Notes: generated from the letters alone by a model not told the origin. A stretch of DNA of 64,000 nucleotides from a bacterium (GCA_021372535.1 JAJFUH010000107.1:1-64000); one strand, 5' to 3'; shown: positions 42,374 to 52,289, numbered from the stretch's first letter. A program made the numbers and translations.

Positions 42374-43696
42374 ATGAATTTCAGTCAACAATCCCGCCGG
42401 TCGTTTTTAAAATCCGCATCGGTTGTGACCGCAGCCGCAGCGTTCGGAAGCTTTATCCCCTCGACAGCGCTCGGCGCCAACGACCGTGTCCGGTTCGGCG
42501 TTATCGGAAACGGCGGCATGGGAAGAGGCCATCTGACCAACCTGACGAAGAACAGCGCCGACTGGAACATCGAGGTACCCGCGGTGTGCGATGTGTATCG
42601 CCGGAGGCTCGTTATGGCGCAGAAAATCTGCGAGGACAAGGGTTACAAGGCGGAAGGATATCTCGATTACCGCAAAGTGCTCGAGCGGAAGGACATCGAC
42701 GCCGTTCTCATCGCGACACCCGACCACTGGCATTCGAAGATAGCGATAGACGCTATGGATGCGGGAAAGCATGTCTATGTGGAAAAACCCATGACCCTGA
42801 CAGCCGAACAGGCCATCGAGGTCCGCAACGCGGTGAAAAAATACAACAAGGTACTCCAGGTGGGACCGCAATATACCTCCCAGGACCAGTTCTGGAGCGC
42901 GCAGAAGGCGATACGTGAAAACCGCCTCGGTAAGGTTACCTGGGCGCACGGCAGTTTCAACCGAAACATCCGCGGCTGCGGATTCAACACCTGGTTCAAG
43001 ATCGACGAGACCGCGGGGCCCAAAATGGAAGGCGAGGATTTCGTCGACTGGGATATGTGGCTTGGCTGGCAGTGGGGGCTTGCTCCGAGAATTCCCTGGA
43101 ATCCGGAGCACTTCTTCCGTTTCCGCAAATATTTCCAGTATAACGGCGGTGTGGCGACCGACCTTCTCTACCATGTTCTCGCGCCGCTGCTTCTCGCCAT
43201 CGCGGGCGAAAACGGCGAATATCCCCGCCGTGTCAACGCGAACGGCGGCCTTTACATCGAAAAGGACGGCAGGGATATACCCGATGTATTCATGATGGCG
43301 GTGGATTACCCGAGCGAGTTCACCGTATACCTCGAAAGCGTGCTCACCAATGACACCTCGCTCCCGACCAAAATCTACGGGCGGTACGGCACCATGGAAG
43401 TTCCCATCGCGGCGCAGGGTAACGATGTCATGACCGGCAACGGGGATTTCGTCAAGGAATTCAGGGACATGAACAACGGCTACGACAAGGTGGAGCTCCA
43501 CGCCGAGAACACCGGCGGCAACCACGAGGCGATGGAGAAGAACTTCATCGATGTCATCCGTCAGGGCGGAAAGCTCTTCTGCAATGTCGATCTCGGCTGC
43601 GCCACCATGGTGGCCATCAAGATGGGCGTCGAATCCTACCGTCAGAGCAAAACCATGGTGTGGGACGCGAAGAACGAGAAGGTAGTGGTGTCGTAG
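42374..43696 (+). CDS. Tat-exported Gfo/Idh/MocA-family oxidoreductase, copy 1
   Basis: 440 residues from ATG 42374, which follows AAGGAG; the longer frame from 42290 lacks a signal. The N-terminus SRRSFLKSASVVTAAAAFG is a twin-arginine signal. The Rossmann motif FGVIGNGGMGRGHL, the AVLIATPDHWHSKIAIDAM segment and VEKPMTLTAEQA with the conserved EKP lysine mark the family; FNTWFKIDETAGPK and DWDMWLGWQWGLAPRIPWNPEHFFRFRKYF are typical for the exported branch. It should use NAD(P) bound before export. Substrate is probably a sugar or inositol derivative. A close paralogue follows at 44027. Confidence 0.9.
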   Translation: MNFSQQSRRSFLKSASVVTAAAAFGSFIPSTALGANDRVRFGVIGNGGMGRGHLTNLTKNSADWNIEVPAVCDVYRRRLVMAQKICEDKGYKAEGYLDYRKVLERKDIDAVLIATPDHWHSKIAIDAMDAGKHVYVEKPMTLTAEQAIEVRNAVKKYNKVLQVGPQYTSQDQFWSAQKAIRENRLGKVTWAHGSFNRNIRGCGFNTWFKIDETAGPKMEGEDFVDWDMWLGWQWGLAPRIPWNPEHFFRFRKYFQYNGGVATDLLYHVLAPLLLAIAGENGEYPRRVNANGGLYIEKDGRDIPDVFMMAVDYPSEFTVYLESVLTNDTSLPTKIYGRYGTMEVPIAAQGNDVMTGNGDFVKEFRDMNNGYDKVELHAENTGGNHEAMEKNFIDVIRQGGKLFCNVDLGCATMVAIKMGVESYRQSKTMVWDAKNEKVVVS

Positions 43697-43755
43697 GTGA
43701 AAATTATTGACATTACACAATCTACAGTTTCAATAAATCAATCGTTGTATCCGGG

Positions 43756-43798
43756 GAAGGGCTTTATTTATTATATGTGATGAAACACGAAGCCCTTC
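43756..43798. other. Perfect inverted repeat in gap between oxidoreductase genes
   Basis: GAAGGGCTT (43756-43764) and AAGCCCTTC (43790-43798) with a 25-base loop, no T tract. It lies in the 330-base gap 43697-44026, otherwise empty apart from a possible weak promoter (TTGACT at 43871 and TATCTT at 43895) for the next gene. It may lower read-through between the two paralogues. Confidence 0.4.
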
Positions 43799-44026
43799 TC
43801 TCGACGGTGTTATGAACAGAATGGTACCCGTAAAGCCTCTCAGGATATTGTTCTGAGAATGAGTCCGCACTTGACTTTTCCATTCGTATTTCCCTATCTT
43901 TAAAAGTCCTCAACTATGCACTATGATCGTCGGCTCAAGTGATCAGAATACCAATGTCTGAAATCCAAGCCTATTGATATTCTCAGCGACATACATGTTA
44001 TTTTCGATTAACGAAAGGAGCTTTCC

Positions 44027-45325
44027 ATGGAATCGAAAAAACCCTCGCGCCGTACATTCATCAAAACCGGGGCCGCCGTAACCGGTGCGTTGTCCCTCGG
44101 AGGTATGACACCGTCCACGGTGCTCGGGGCGAACGACCGTGTCACATTCGGCGTTATCGGTGTGGGCGGCATGGGTTCCGGTCATCTGCGGAGCCTCGTC
44201 GACCACGGCGAGGAGAGGAACACCAAGGTGCTTGCGGTATGCGATGTCTACCAGCGCAGGCTCAACAAGGCAAAGGCTGTGTGCAACGGCGATGCATATC
44301 TCGACTATCGCAAACTTCTCGAACGTAAGGACATCGATGCGGTGCTCATCGCCACACCCGATCACTGGCATTCGAAGATATCGATCGAAGCGCTCGAAGC
44401 GGGCAAGCATGTCTATTGCGAAAAACCGATGACACTGACAGCGGAGCAGGCTATCGAAGTCCGTAACGCGGTCAGACGGTATAACAAGAAATTCCAGGTC
44501 GGTCCCCAGCGCACTTCGGAGGATCAGTACTGGAACGCCCAGAAAGCGATCAAGGATAACAGGGTGGGTAAAGTGACCTGGGCACAGGGAAGCTATAACC
44601 GTAACGTCCGCGGCTGCGCCTTCAATGTTTGGTTCAAGATCGATGAAACCGCAGGCCCCAAAATGCCCGGCGATGACTACATCGACTGGGATATGTGGCT
44701 CGGCTGGCAGTGGGGGCTTGCACCGAAAATCCCCTGGAATCCCGAACATTTCTTCCGGTTCCGCAAGTACTTCCAGTATAACGGCGGAGTGGCGACCGAT
44801 CTGCTCTATCATTTCCTTGCACCGCTTCTCCTCGCGATTGTCGGCGAAAACGGCGAGTTTCCCACACGGGTCAATGGCGGCGGCGGTCTCTACCTTTTGA
44901 AGGACGGCCGTGATATCCCCGATGTATTCCTGATGACTGTCGACTACCCGAGCGAATTCACCGTTCTTCTGGGAAGCGTGCTCAATAATGATACGCAGAT
45001 GCCGACCCGTATTTACGGGCAGTACGGCACCATCGAAATGACCGGGAACGCCGATATGAGCGCCAACGGTGATTTCAAAAAGGAGTTCAGGGATAAAAAC
45101 GAGGGATACGATGAGGTTTCGCTCCATTCCGAATCCATTACGAGCGGTTCCCCGACCGACATGGAAGGCAATCTGATCGATGCCATCCGTAAGGATACTA
45201 AATTGTTCTGCAATGTCGATCTCGGCTGCTCCACAATGGTAGCGATCAAGATGGGTGAGGAATCGTACCGTCAGAATAAAACCATGCTCTGGGACGCGAA
45301 AAACGAAAAGGTCGTAACAGGCTGA
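44027..45325 (+). CDS. Tat-exported Gfo/Idh/MocA-family oxidoreductase, copy 2
   Basis: 432 residues starting MESKKPSRRTFIKTGAAV, a twin-arginine signal. FGVIGVGGMGSGHL, VLIATPDHWHSKISIEAL and CEKPMTLTAEQA are in the same positions as in copy 1, and the 70 residues around DMWLGWQWGLAPKIPWNPEH are nearly identical. Divergence is concentrated in the signal, in the first helix after the Rossmann motif and in residues 340-380. The copies are a tandem duplication that may have different sugar specificities. GAAAGGAG precedes the ATG. A strong terminator follows. Confidence 0.9.
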   Translation: MESKKPSRRTFIKTGAAVTGALSLGGMTPSTVLGANDRVTFGVIGVGGMGSGHLRSLVDHGEERNTKVLAVCDVYQRRLNKAKAVCNGDAYLDYRKLLERKDIDAVLIATPDHWHSKISIEALEAGKHVYCEKPMTLTAEQAIEVRNAVRRYNKKFQVGPQRTSEDQYWNAQKAIKDNRVGKVTWAQGSYNRNVRGCAFNVWFKIDETAGPKMPGDDYIDWDMWLGWQWGLAPKIPWNPEHFFRFRKYFQYNGGVATDLLYHFLAPLLLAIVGENGEFPTRVNGGGGLYLLKDGRDIPDVFLMTVDYPSEFTVLLGSVLNNDTQMPTRIYGQYGTIEMTGNADMSANGDFKKEFRDKNEGYDEVSLHSESITSGSPTDMEGNLIDAIRKDTKLFCNVDLGCSTMVAIKMGEESYRQNKTMLWDAKNEKVVTG

Positions 45326-45392
45326 AACGGAACTGTTTTGTTCTATTGACGCAATTGAGTTTTCAAACAGCAGGCGCGTCCGGTAATCACAG

Positions 45393-45450
45393 AAAACCCG
45401 GGTCATCGGTTTTGGTTTATTTGTACGAACCGGTAAGCCCGGGTTTTTTT
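45393..45450 (+). terminator. Rho-independent terminator after oxidoreductase copy 2
   Basis: AAAACCCGGG (45393-45402) pairs with CCCGGGTTTT (45438-45447), with an inner CGGTT/AACCG stem, and ends in seven T. It closes the rightward oxidoreductase unit. The remaining 290 bases to 45740 are AT-rich without gene. Confidence 0.85.
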
Positions 45451-45740
45451 ATGTGCGCTGAATCTCCTTGCTTATATAAGCACAGGTTTTTTTCAGGTAA
45501 ATTTACCTGATAAAATGATAGAACAAATAGCACTGTTTATAGTTCAAGAAATCTTTTGGACAATGTTAATCATGCTATTGTCAATGAACTGATACATTTT
45601 TAACTTATAGAATAAACATATATACACCAATAACTTAAATAAATATTTTTCTGGCTTTTTGGCGGGGGATGTCATATTATTTTCTATATAAAAAAGTACG
45701 GTTTACCATCTCTTAACAAGAAATCTTTAATACAGCTGCC

Positions 45741-48200
45741 ATGAAAAAAAATGGTAAAACAAAACAGCAGCTCTCAGAGGAAATTGAATATCTGCGGCGC
45801 AGAATTATAGAACTCGAAACCGGAAAAATCCACACTGAAAGCACCGGTCAACCGCTTCCGGAAGGCAGGAAGCTTTCCGGTGACTCCCAGGATGGCGTTC
45901 GAACACATCCGGGTGACCATAAAGATATTCATGCCGGAATCACGCTTGATTCTGCCTGTAATGGCATCCCCGAAGGCGAAGGGATTTCCGGATTACGGGA
46001 AATCATTGCCCGCCCTCAGGAATTCCATAAAAAAAACAGAAATCCTGATACATCACGCGGTATTGAATCCCCTCAATATTATTCTCCGTACAGCCTGAAT
46101 TCAGAGAACGAAGGATTGAAATGGTTTCTCCCTGATGGTGTAGTTACGGAGCGCGATAATAACGGTAATCCCGTCCGTGTCAGGGGCATCATGGATATTT
46201 CGAAGCTCTCGGAAGCCGAAGAAGTACTCCGTGAGAGCGAGGAACAATACCGGATTTTATTTGAAACGTCTCTTGATCCGATCGGTATTACAACACAGGG
46301 AACAACCGTACGCGATGTTAATCAGGCATGGCTCGATCTTTTTGGATATACACGGGAAGATGTCAGAGAGATGAATCTGGGCTGTTTATATCTCCGCGAC
46401 AAAGACCGTCAGAAATATCTTGATGAAATTGACAGAAATGGGAAAGTCCGTGATTATGAAATCAAACTCCTGCGAAAAGACGGCATGGTGCTGGACTGTC
46501 TTGTTTCGACGACTTTACGCTCTGCGGCCAATGGAGACGGGAAAATATACCAGACCATAATTCGTGATATCACCGAAAGGAAACGGCTCCTCGATCGTCT
46601 TTCCGTTCTCAACGACTGCTTTCTGAAATTCGGGACCGATCCTCTTGATAATATAAATCAGCTCGTGGAGACATGCGGGAGGCTGCTAGGTGCCGAATGC
46701 GCTTTTTATCATCGCATTTACGATCGGAATCTGTGTGCATGGAACTCATGGCATACTCCTCCCGAGCTGGAAAATATCAAAAAACCGCTTGGTCACGTGC
46801 TCCATGACGCTATCATGAATTCTGAACGCGGTCTCTTTGTCATCCGGGATGTACCGGAATCGGAATATCATTTCGATGACCCTGAGCTGAAGAAGTTCGG
46901 GTTTAAAACTTATATTGCCAGGATTCTGAAAATCGGGAATGGCCAGATAGGGGCTCTCTGCGTTTTATATAAAAAAGATTATAAGCCCACGAATGATGAC
47001 GAATGGTTGATGGGAGTCATCGCTTCGGCAATTGTTGCCGAAGAGAAACGAAAACTGGCGGAGGATGCCCTCCGTAAAAGTGAAGAACGTCTGCGTCAGG
47101 TTATCGATCTTGTTCCCCACTATATATTCGCGCGGGACACAAAAGGTAAAATTGTCCTTGCAAACAAGGCTTTCTCGCAAGTGTTCGGAAAAAGCGTCGA
47201 ACAGGTGACAGGTTCTCATTATTATAATTTGTCCCCTGATAATAATGGTGGAGAAGAAATGTTCAAAACCGACCAGGAAACCATTCGGAGTGGCAAACCG
47301 AAATACTATCCCATTCAATCGATTACCTTTCCCGATGGCGCAGTTCATATCCTTCAAACGACAAAAATTCCGTTTACTATCGCTGACTCCGGTGAACCGG
47401 CAATACTCTTCATTTCAGCGGATATAACAGAACAAAAAAAGGCGGAAGAAGCGCTCCGGACATCAGAAGCTCACTATCGAGAGCTGATCGAGAGCATTAA
47501 TGATGTTATTTTTGTCATCGATACAACCGGGATATTAACCTATATAAACATGCTTGTTGAGCCGGTCTTTGGATATTTGCCTTCCGAGGTAATCGGCCAG
47601 CATTATACCCGTTTTTTCCTGAAGGAAGACCTCCAGAAGGCATGCAGGTTTTTCCGGAAAAATCTTCTCGGCCAGCATGACACTGAAGAATTCAGAATTC
47701 TCGATAAATCCGGAAAACCCAGGTATATCCGTGCTTCAGCCAGAATATTGAAAAATAATAAAGGGACAATCATAGGATTACGAGGTCTTATGATTGATAT
47801 CACCGAACGAAAAAAAATTGAAAAGAAAATAAGGAAAAGCGGATATCTGGATTCCAGTATATTTGATATACCGTTAAATCCTTTTACGGTAACCACCCAT
47901 GAAGGCAAAATATTGGATATAAGCCAGTCATGTCTTGACCTTTTCGGCTATACCCGACAGGAGATAATGAACATCGATCTGAAAAAAACATATGTCAATC
48001 CCGATGACTCTAAAAAGTTATTGCATATGCTGAAAATGAACGGATATGTGAAGGATTTTCCGGTAAATTTCCGTAAAAAAGACGGCTCTGTCATCTCCTG
48101 TCTTCTGACCGCAAATATGCTGTATATCAACGGAGACTCGCTCCTGGGATACCTTTCATTTATCCGTGAAGTCCCCGCCCGGAAATCATTCCTTATATAA
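45741..48200 (+). CDS. Multi-PAS/GAF sensor protein without kinase domain
   Basis: An 819-residue soluble protein. N-terminal coiled coil (QLSEEIEYLRRRIIELE); a PAC-like fragment near 125-155; PAS about 165-285 (LFETSLDPIGITTQGT ... IIRDITERKR); GAF about 290-440 (CGRLLGAECAFYHRI, IARILKIGNGQIGALCVLYKKD); PAS about 450-570 (LVPHYIFARDTKGKIVLANKAF); PAS about 575-695 (SINDVIFVIDTTGILTYIN); final PAS about 700-815, ending ARKSFLI. No HisKA, HATPase, GGDEF or HTH follows, and the next 200 bases contain no continuing frame. It may be a truncated kinase or a ligand-binding partner for the large hybrid kinase at 56073, which shares its linker style (ALRKSEERLR). Confidence 0.8.
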   Translation: MKKNGKTKQQLSEEIEYLRRRIIELETGKIHTESTGQPLPEGRKLSGDSQDGVRTHPGDHKDIHAGITLDSACNGIPEGEGISGLREIIARPQEFHKKNRNPDTSRGIESPQYYSPYSLNSENEGLKWFLPDGVVTERDNNGNPVRVRGIMDISKLSEAEEVLRESEEQYRILFETSLDPIGITTQGTTVRDVNQAWLDLFGYTREDVREMNLGCLYLRDKDRQKYLDEIDRNGKVRDYEIKLLRKDGMVLDCLVSTTLRSAANGDGKIYQTIIRDITERKRLLDRLSVLNDCFLKFGTDPLDNINQLVETCGRLLGAECAFYHRIYDRNLCAWNSWHTPPELENIKKPLGHVLHDAIMNSERGLFVIRDVPESEYHFDDPELKKFGFKTYIARILKIGNGQIGALCVLYKKDYKPTNDDEWLMGVIASAIVAEEKRKLAEDALRKSEERLRQVIDLVPHYIFARDTKGKIVLANKAFSQVFGKSVEQVTGSHYYNLSPDNNGGEEMFKTDQETIRSGKPKYYPIQSITFPDGAVHILQTTKIPFTIADSGEPAILFISADITEQKKAEEALRTSEAHYRELIESINDVIFVIDTTGILTYINMLVEPVFGYLPSEVIGQHYTRFFLKEDLQKACRFFRKNLLGQHDTEEFRILDKSGKPRYIRASARILKNNKGTIIGLRGLMIDITERKKIEKKIRKSGYLDSSIFDIPLNPFTVTTHEGKILDISQSCLDLFGYTRQEIMNIDLKKTYVNPDDSKKLLHMLKMNGYVKDFPVNFRKKDGSVISCLLTANMLYINGDSLLGYLSFIREVPARKSFLI

Positions 48201-48406
48201 TTCCCCCGATAGTCTCTTGTAAAAATAGTATGGCTGAAACCCGATAAAGCATGTAAATAGACCGGCTGAACGTCTGTGGTTAATCAGGGAGAATCACCGT
48301 TTTTCTCAATCGTTAAAACCCGTTTTATTTTCACCGTGATTTGTCATATCTTACATTTCACTTATAAAGACAACCATTCAGTGTGAGAACATACTTGGAG
48401 GTAATT

Positions 48407-51262
48407 ATGTGTAAAAAAAGATCCTGCAGCTCCTTGATACTGTCTTTTACAGCGTTTACAATGCTGCTTGTTTTTCCATTTACCGCATCACCGGAAAACA
48501 GAACGGTTATACGGCATCATGGTTTCGAAGACTTCAGTAAGGGCACTTTCGGAGACAGTGGCGCGAATATCTATGTGTCTAAAGCAGGCGGGATTCAACT
48601 GATCAACCGATGGGATTTAAACAATGACGGCTTTCTCGATCTGCTCATCAACCAGGATCATAATTCATTTGAAACAGTCGATGCATTCATTTATCATGGC
48701 ACAAAGAACGGCTTCCATTCCCTTTTCCCGTCCGCATGGAAACAACTTCCCGCCTACAAACTTTTCACCAAGGTCAACGAAACGAAGCAATACATGGATT
48801 TTTTACCGACATTCGGAGGCGGGCCATGCAAAGTCGGGGATTTCAATCATGACGGCTATACTGACATCGTGTTTGTCAATATCATCCATAATTATACCTA
48901 TAACACGTCAGCTTATCTTTACCTGGGCAGCCCGGAAGGTTTTTCCGTTGTACACCGTCAGGAGATTCCCACGTATTATGCCCAGGATGTTGAAGCTGCC
49001 GACCTGAATCGCGACGGATATCCTGATCTCGTTTTTGCCAATTATGGCTATGAATGGGGGAAACAGCGGGGATACCGTCATCATCTCGAGTCGTACGTTT
49101 ACTGGGGCAGCCCCGAGCTGTATTCGAAAGATCGCCGTATCTCACTGCCCACGGTGAGTGCAACGAGCTGCACTGCGGGGGATTTCGACGGCGACGGATG
49201 GACCGACCTTGCATTTGCCAATGCCGATCCGCAGCCCGGTGTGTATGTTTATTTGAACAAAAACGGCAGTTTTTCCGCCGATAATCGTCTGGAAATTCAG
49301 GGAGACAGACCTTTGGTGGTCCGTTCCGGAGATGTGAACGCAGACGGCATCGATGATCTTATGGTCTGTTCGTCCGGAAAGGGGATCGATCTTTATCCCG
49401 GGTGTTCCCCGTTCCGCCTGGAAAAAGCTTATACTGTTCCGGCGCAGCGTGTCCGTGATATCAAGGTGAAGGATGTGAACCGTGACGGGAATGTTGATCT
49501 CATCTGTGCAAGCAGCATAACCGTATCGGATACCCTCATGTTCGGGCACAGCGAAAACAGCTATGCGGTTTCATCTTCCGCCTCTCAGGTCACTCCGACC
49601 GTATCCGAGATATTCTGGGGTTCGAAGAAAGGCTTTTCCCCTGACCGGTGCCTCCTGCTGCCCTCGAACTATCCACAGGCGGTGGATGTCGCCGATCTCA
49701 ACGGCGACTCGTACGACGATATTGTTTTTGCCAATTTCGGCTTTGGGAACAATAATGATGTTCCTTCCTTCATATACTGGGGATCGGAGGATGGTTACGA
49801 TCCTTCCTGCCGCACTCATATTCAGGGTTTCGGCGCCGATGGAGTGGCATCCGCCGATTTTGACCGTGACGGTATGACAGATGTTCTTCTCATGAATCAG
49901 ATCAGCCAGACCAGCCCCGTACCCTCAGTTGTATACTGGGGGAATCCCGCTCATTACTATTCCGAGGCTGCCTCCACGTTTATCCCCTGTAACGATCCCT
50001 ATTATTCGAAGGTGGCCGATCTCAACGATGACGGATACGTCGACATCGTATTCGGCGGATTTCTCTCGATCGCGTGGGGCAGCGCGTCGGGTTTCCGAGA
50101 ACATACCGATTTTAATTTCCATACGCTCGGTGTGACAGTGCAGGATTTCAACAGGGACGGATTTCTCGACATCGGAGTCAACGCATACGAGAACGGCGCG
50201 AAAGGGTATATTATATGGGGATCACCGCAGGGATACTCTCTCGACAAAAAGACCCTCGTAACGGATAAAAACACCGCGAATCCCTGGGGCGTAACCACTG
50301 CCGATCTCAACAGGGACGGCTGCCTGGATATTGTGTATGCATCGGGAGACAACCCAAAACGTTCTACGGAGATCGTATGGGGCACCCCGCAAGGTTATGA
50401 AAATACGACATCAACGTTTCTGAATACCAACAGGGTGGAAAGCCCGGCTATTGCCGACCTTGACGGGAACGGCTGGCTCGATCTGATATTCCCGGGCGGA
50501 GTCAATCTCGATACCCTCGATTATCACAGCCCGAGCCTCATATACTGGGGCAGCGCGACAGGGTATTCCGAAGACCGGAGAAGCGAGCTGGAAGCCTATG
50601 CATCGTTCGAAGTCAGCGTTGACGATCTCAACCGTGACGGTTTCCTCGACATCGTTGCCAGCAATTATCAGGCGGAATCGACGAGACATGTGCCCATCTA
50701 TATCTACTGGGGAAATGCTCAACACACCTACGGTAACCAGAACAGGACTGAGCTCCCGGGGCAGTCTTCGGCCGGTATCGAGCTGCTCGATCTCAATTCC
50801 GACGATTTTCCTGATATTATTGTGACCAATCATATTGAGCACGGCGATCACAGCATCGAATCGTATATTTACTGGGGAAGTCCCGATGGTTATTCGGTCG
50901 GACGCAGAACCTCGCTTCCGACAATCGGTCCCCATTTTCTTAAAAATATCGATAAGGGCAACATATATAACCGCAGTCCTTTTTTCGATTATATCTCTCC
51001 CCCGATAATCCTTCCCGACAAGGTGAAACGGGTAACGGTGGAGTGGACAGGGGAAACACCCCATAATACGGATATCCGTTTCGAATACCGTAGCGCTGCA
51101 GACGAAGCGGGGCTCGCAAAGGCCAAATGGTTGACCGTTACGTCCGGCAAACCCTTTTCTCCGGGACGGGGGGCACAGTTCATTCAATACAGGGCAGTAT
51201 TCATATCGCCTGATGGTGGCAGCAGTCCGGTTCTGAAGGAAGTGGTATTGACATGTGAGTGA
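48407..51262 (+). CDS. Exported FG-GAP/VCBS-repeat beta-propeller protein
   Basis: 951 residues from ATG 48407, which follows GGAGG; signal LILSFTAFTMLLVFPFTA. About 14 repeats carry the calcium-binding pattern D-x-(N/D)-x-D-G-x-x-D-(I/L), for example DFNHDGYTDIVF, DLNRDGYPDLVF, DFDGDGWTDLAF and DLNRDGCLDIVY, each paired with a YWGSPEGYS-like strand. Two adjacent seven-bladed propellers would account for the count. The C-terminal 90 residues are beta-rich (RVTVEWTGETPHNTDIRFEY). No sorting domain is seen. Likely a surface adhesin or glycan-binding protein. Confidence 0.85.
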   Translation: MCKKRSCSSLILSFTAFTMLLVFPFTASPENRTVIRHHGFEDFSKGTFGDSGANIYVSKAGGIQLINRWDLNNDGFLDLLINQDHNSFETVDAFIYHGTKNGFHSLFPSAWKQLPAYKLFTKVNETKQYMDFLPTFGGGPCKVGDFNHDGYTDIVFVNIIHNYTYNTSAYLYLGSPEGFSVVHRQEIPTYYAQDVEAADLNRDGYPDLVFANYGYEWGKQRGYRHHLESYVYWGSPELYSKDRRISLPTVSATSCTAGDFDGDGWTDLAFANADPQPGVYVYLNKNGSFSADNRLEIQGDRPLVVRSGDVNADGIDDLMVCSSGKGIDLYPGCSPFRLEKAYTVPAQRVRDIKVKDVNRDGNVDLICASSITVSDTLMFGHSENSYAVSSSASQVTPTVSEIFWGSKKGFSPDRCLLLPSNYPQAVDVADLNGDSYDDIVFANFGFGNNNDVPSFIYWGSEDGYDPSCRTHIQGFGADGVASADFDRDGMTDVLLMNQISQTSPVPSVVYWGNPAHYYSEAASTFIPCNDPYYSKVADLNDDGYVDIVFGGFLSIAWGSASGFREHTDFNFHTLGVTVQDFNRDGFLDIGVNAYENGAKGYIIWGSPQGYSLDKKTLVTDKNTANPWGVTTADLNRDGCLDIVYASGDNPKRSTEIVWGTPQGYENTTSTFLNTNRVESPAIADLDGNGWLDLIFPGGVNLDTLDYHSPSLIYWGSATGYSEDRRSELEAYASFEVSVDDLNRDGFLDIVASNYQAESTRHVPIYIYWGNAQHTYGNQNRTELPGQSSAGIELLDLNSDDFPDIIVTNHIEHGDHSIESYIYWGSPDGYSVGRRTSLPTIGPHFLKNIDKGNIYNRSPFFDYISPPIILPDKVKRVTVEWTGETPHNTDIRFEYRSAADEAGLAKAKWLTVTSGKPFSPGRGAQFIQYRAVFISPDGGSSPVLKEVVLTCE

Positions 51263-51337
51263 TGTGGTTTTCGGCGGGTTCGGACAAAGAACGCATCTTG
51301 ACAATGATGAACGAATAATGTATATTTGCAATTCGGT

Positions 51338-51414
51338 GGGGCTATAGCTCAGCTGGGATGAGCGCCTGACTGGCAGTCAGGAGGTCGTCGGTTCAATCCC
51401 GACTAGCTCCACCA
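51338..51414 (+). tRNA. tRNA-Ala (GGC anticodon)
   Basis: Acceptor stem GGGGCTA / TAGCTCC with one G-T pair, D arm GCTCAGCTGGGATGAGC, anticodon stem CCTGA / TCAGG with loop CTGGCAG (anticodon GGC), T stem TCGGG-type with GGTTCAATCCC, discriminator A and encoded CCA at 51412-51414. No repeat of its 3' end was seen nearby. Confidence 0.95.
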
Positions 51415-51696
51415 ATATTTTCGATTTGTTTATTTTAAATTGGAGACATATCCCCACGAGGTTCCTTTTAGTCCGGAATTCCCTATATCAAAATCATAAG
51501 CAGTAAAATTTCTTTTCATATTCTTATTTTAAACGATTACTATCCTATTAATAATCTTATGCAAGTATTTTCTTCACGTTGATTTGGATGTAGCCCTCCG
51601 GTTTTCTCACTGGCAGATAAATGAATTTTTCCTCGAATCAATCCCGTCTGATGCAGTAGAAAGAGAGAATAAAAACTTCTCATAGAGAAACATATA

Positions 51697-51777
51697 ATGA
51701 AAACGAAAGCAGCCATAATAACAATCGGATTTGTCTGGTCAACAACCGTGTATGTCATGCTTTTCGCATCAGTTTGA
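51697..51777 (+). CDS. Possible 26-residue membrane peptide
   Basis: MKTKAAIITIGFVWSTTVYV followed by MLFASV: a basic start and one hydrophobic helix. It lies alone in the 875-base gap 51415-52289, with AGAGAAA some distance before the ATG and a clear terminator 50 bases downstream. Otherwise the gap has no supported gene. The evidence is the paired ORF and terminator only; it could equally be a non-coding transcript. Confidence 0.3.
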   Translation: MKTKAAIITIGFVWSTTVYVMLFASV

Positions 51778-51827
51778 AGTCTGCTGATAACCATCGTCTG
51801 AATTTATCCTTTTCCTTCAAATTAATA

Positions 51828-51853
51828 AGGCGCCTTTAATGGGTGCCTTTTTT
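51828..51853 (+). terminator. Rho-independent terminator in the tRNA-Ala to porin gap
   Basis: AGGCGCC (51828-51834) pairs with GGTGCCT (51842-51848) with one G-T pair, then six T. It needs an upstream transcript: either tRNA-Ala read-through or a short gene or RNA starting in 51420-51700. Confidence 0.8.
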
Positions 51854-52289
51854 GTTGGGGAAAGTGATGGCCTGGTAAATGGTAATTACATATAAGGCGA
51901 AAAAAGCGTGTATCAAACCGTATGAGAAAAACAGAGGACTTATTATGTGATAAGTATAAAAATATAGGGGAAGTGGGTGTTTTACCATGATACTATCGTC
52001 GAGAAATTCTTTTATTCAAGCTTCCACAAAATAGCAATACACCCTCTAAAAAACTTCACTAACACACCGACTGTTCCAGATTACGAACATTGTTCGGATT
52101 TCGGAACATTCCGTTGAGCCGATGAATGATATCGAATCGGAATCGACGTTTCTCATTCCGTTATTTAATAAAATAAAAATCAATTAACATCAATAATAAC
52201 AAATAAATGAATTCTGCACAGTTTTTAAAATGTATGAATGGTATTGTTTTTGCTCTTCTCATGGAATAAAAAAACGAAAGGAGAATTAC

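Noticed and set aside
42407-43720. 437-codon open frame on the reverse strand
   Set aside because: It lies opposite the oxidoreductase gene at 42374, which has a Tat signal, Rossmann motif and EKP motif. The reverse translation is His- and Val-rich with no recognisable fold; it results from GC-rich codon bias.
43943-45406. 487-codon open frame on the reverse strand
   Set aside because: Same situation opposite the second oxidoreductase. Its likeness to the reverse frame of copy 1 is explained by the paralogy of the forward genes.
51540-51794. 84-codon reverse frame with a hydrophobic middle
   Set aside because: No ribosome binding site, poor codon pattern, and it overlaps the forward peptide and lies before a forward terminator. 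The hydrophobic stretch alone is not enough.
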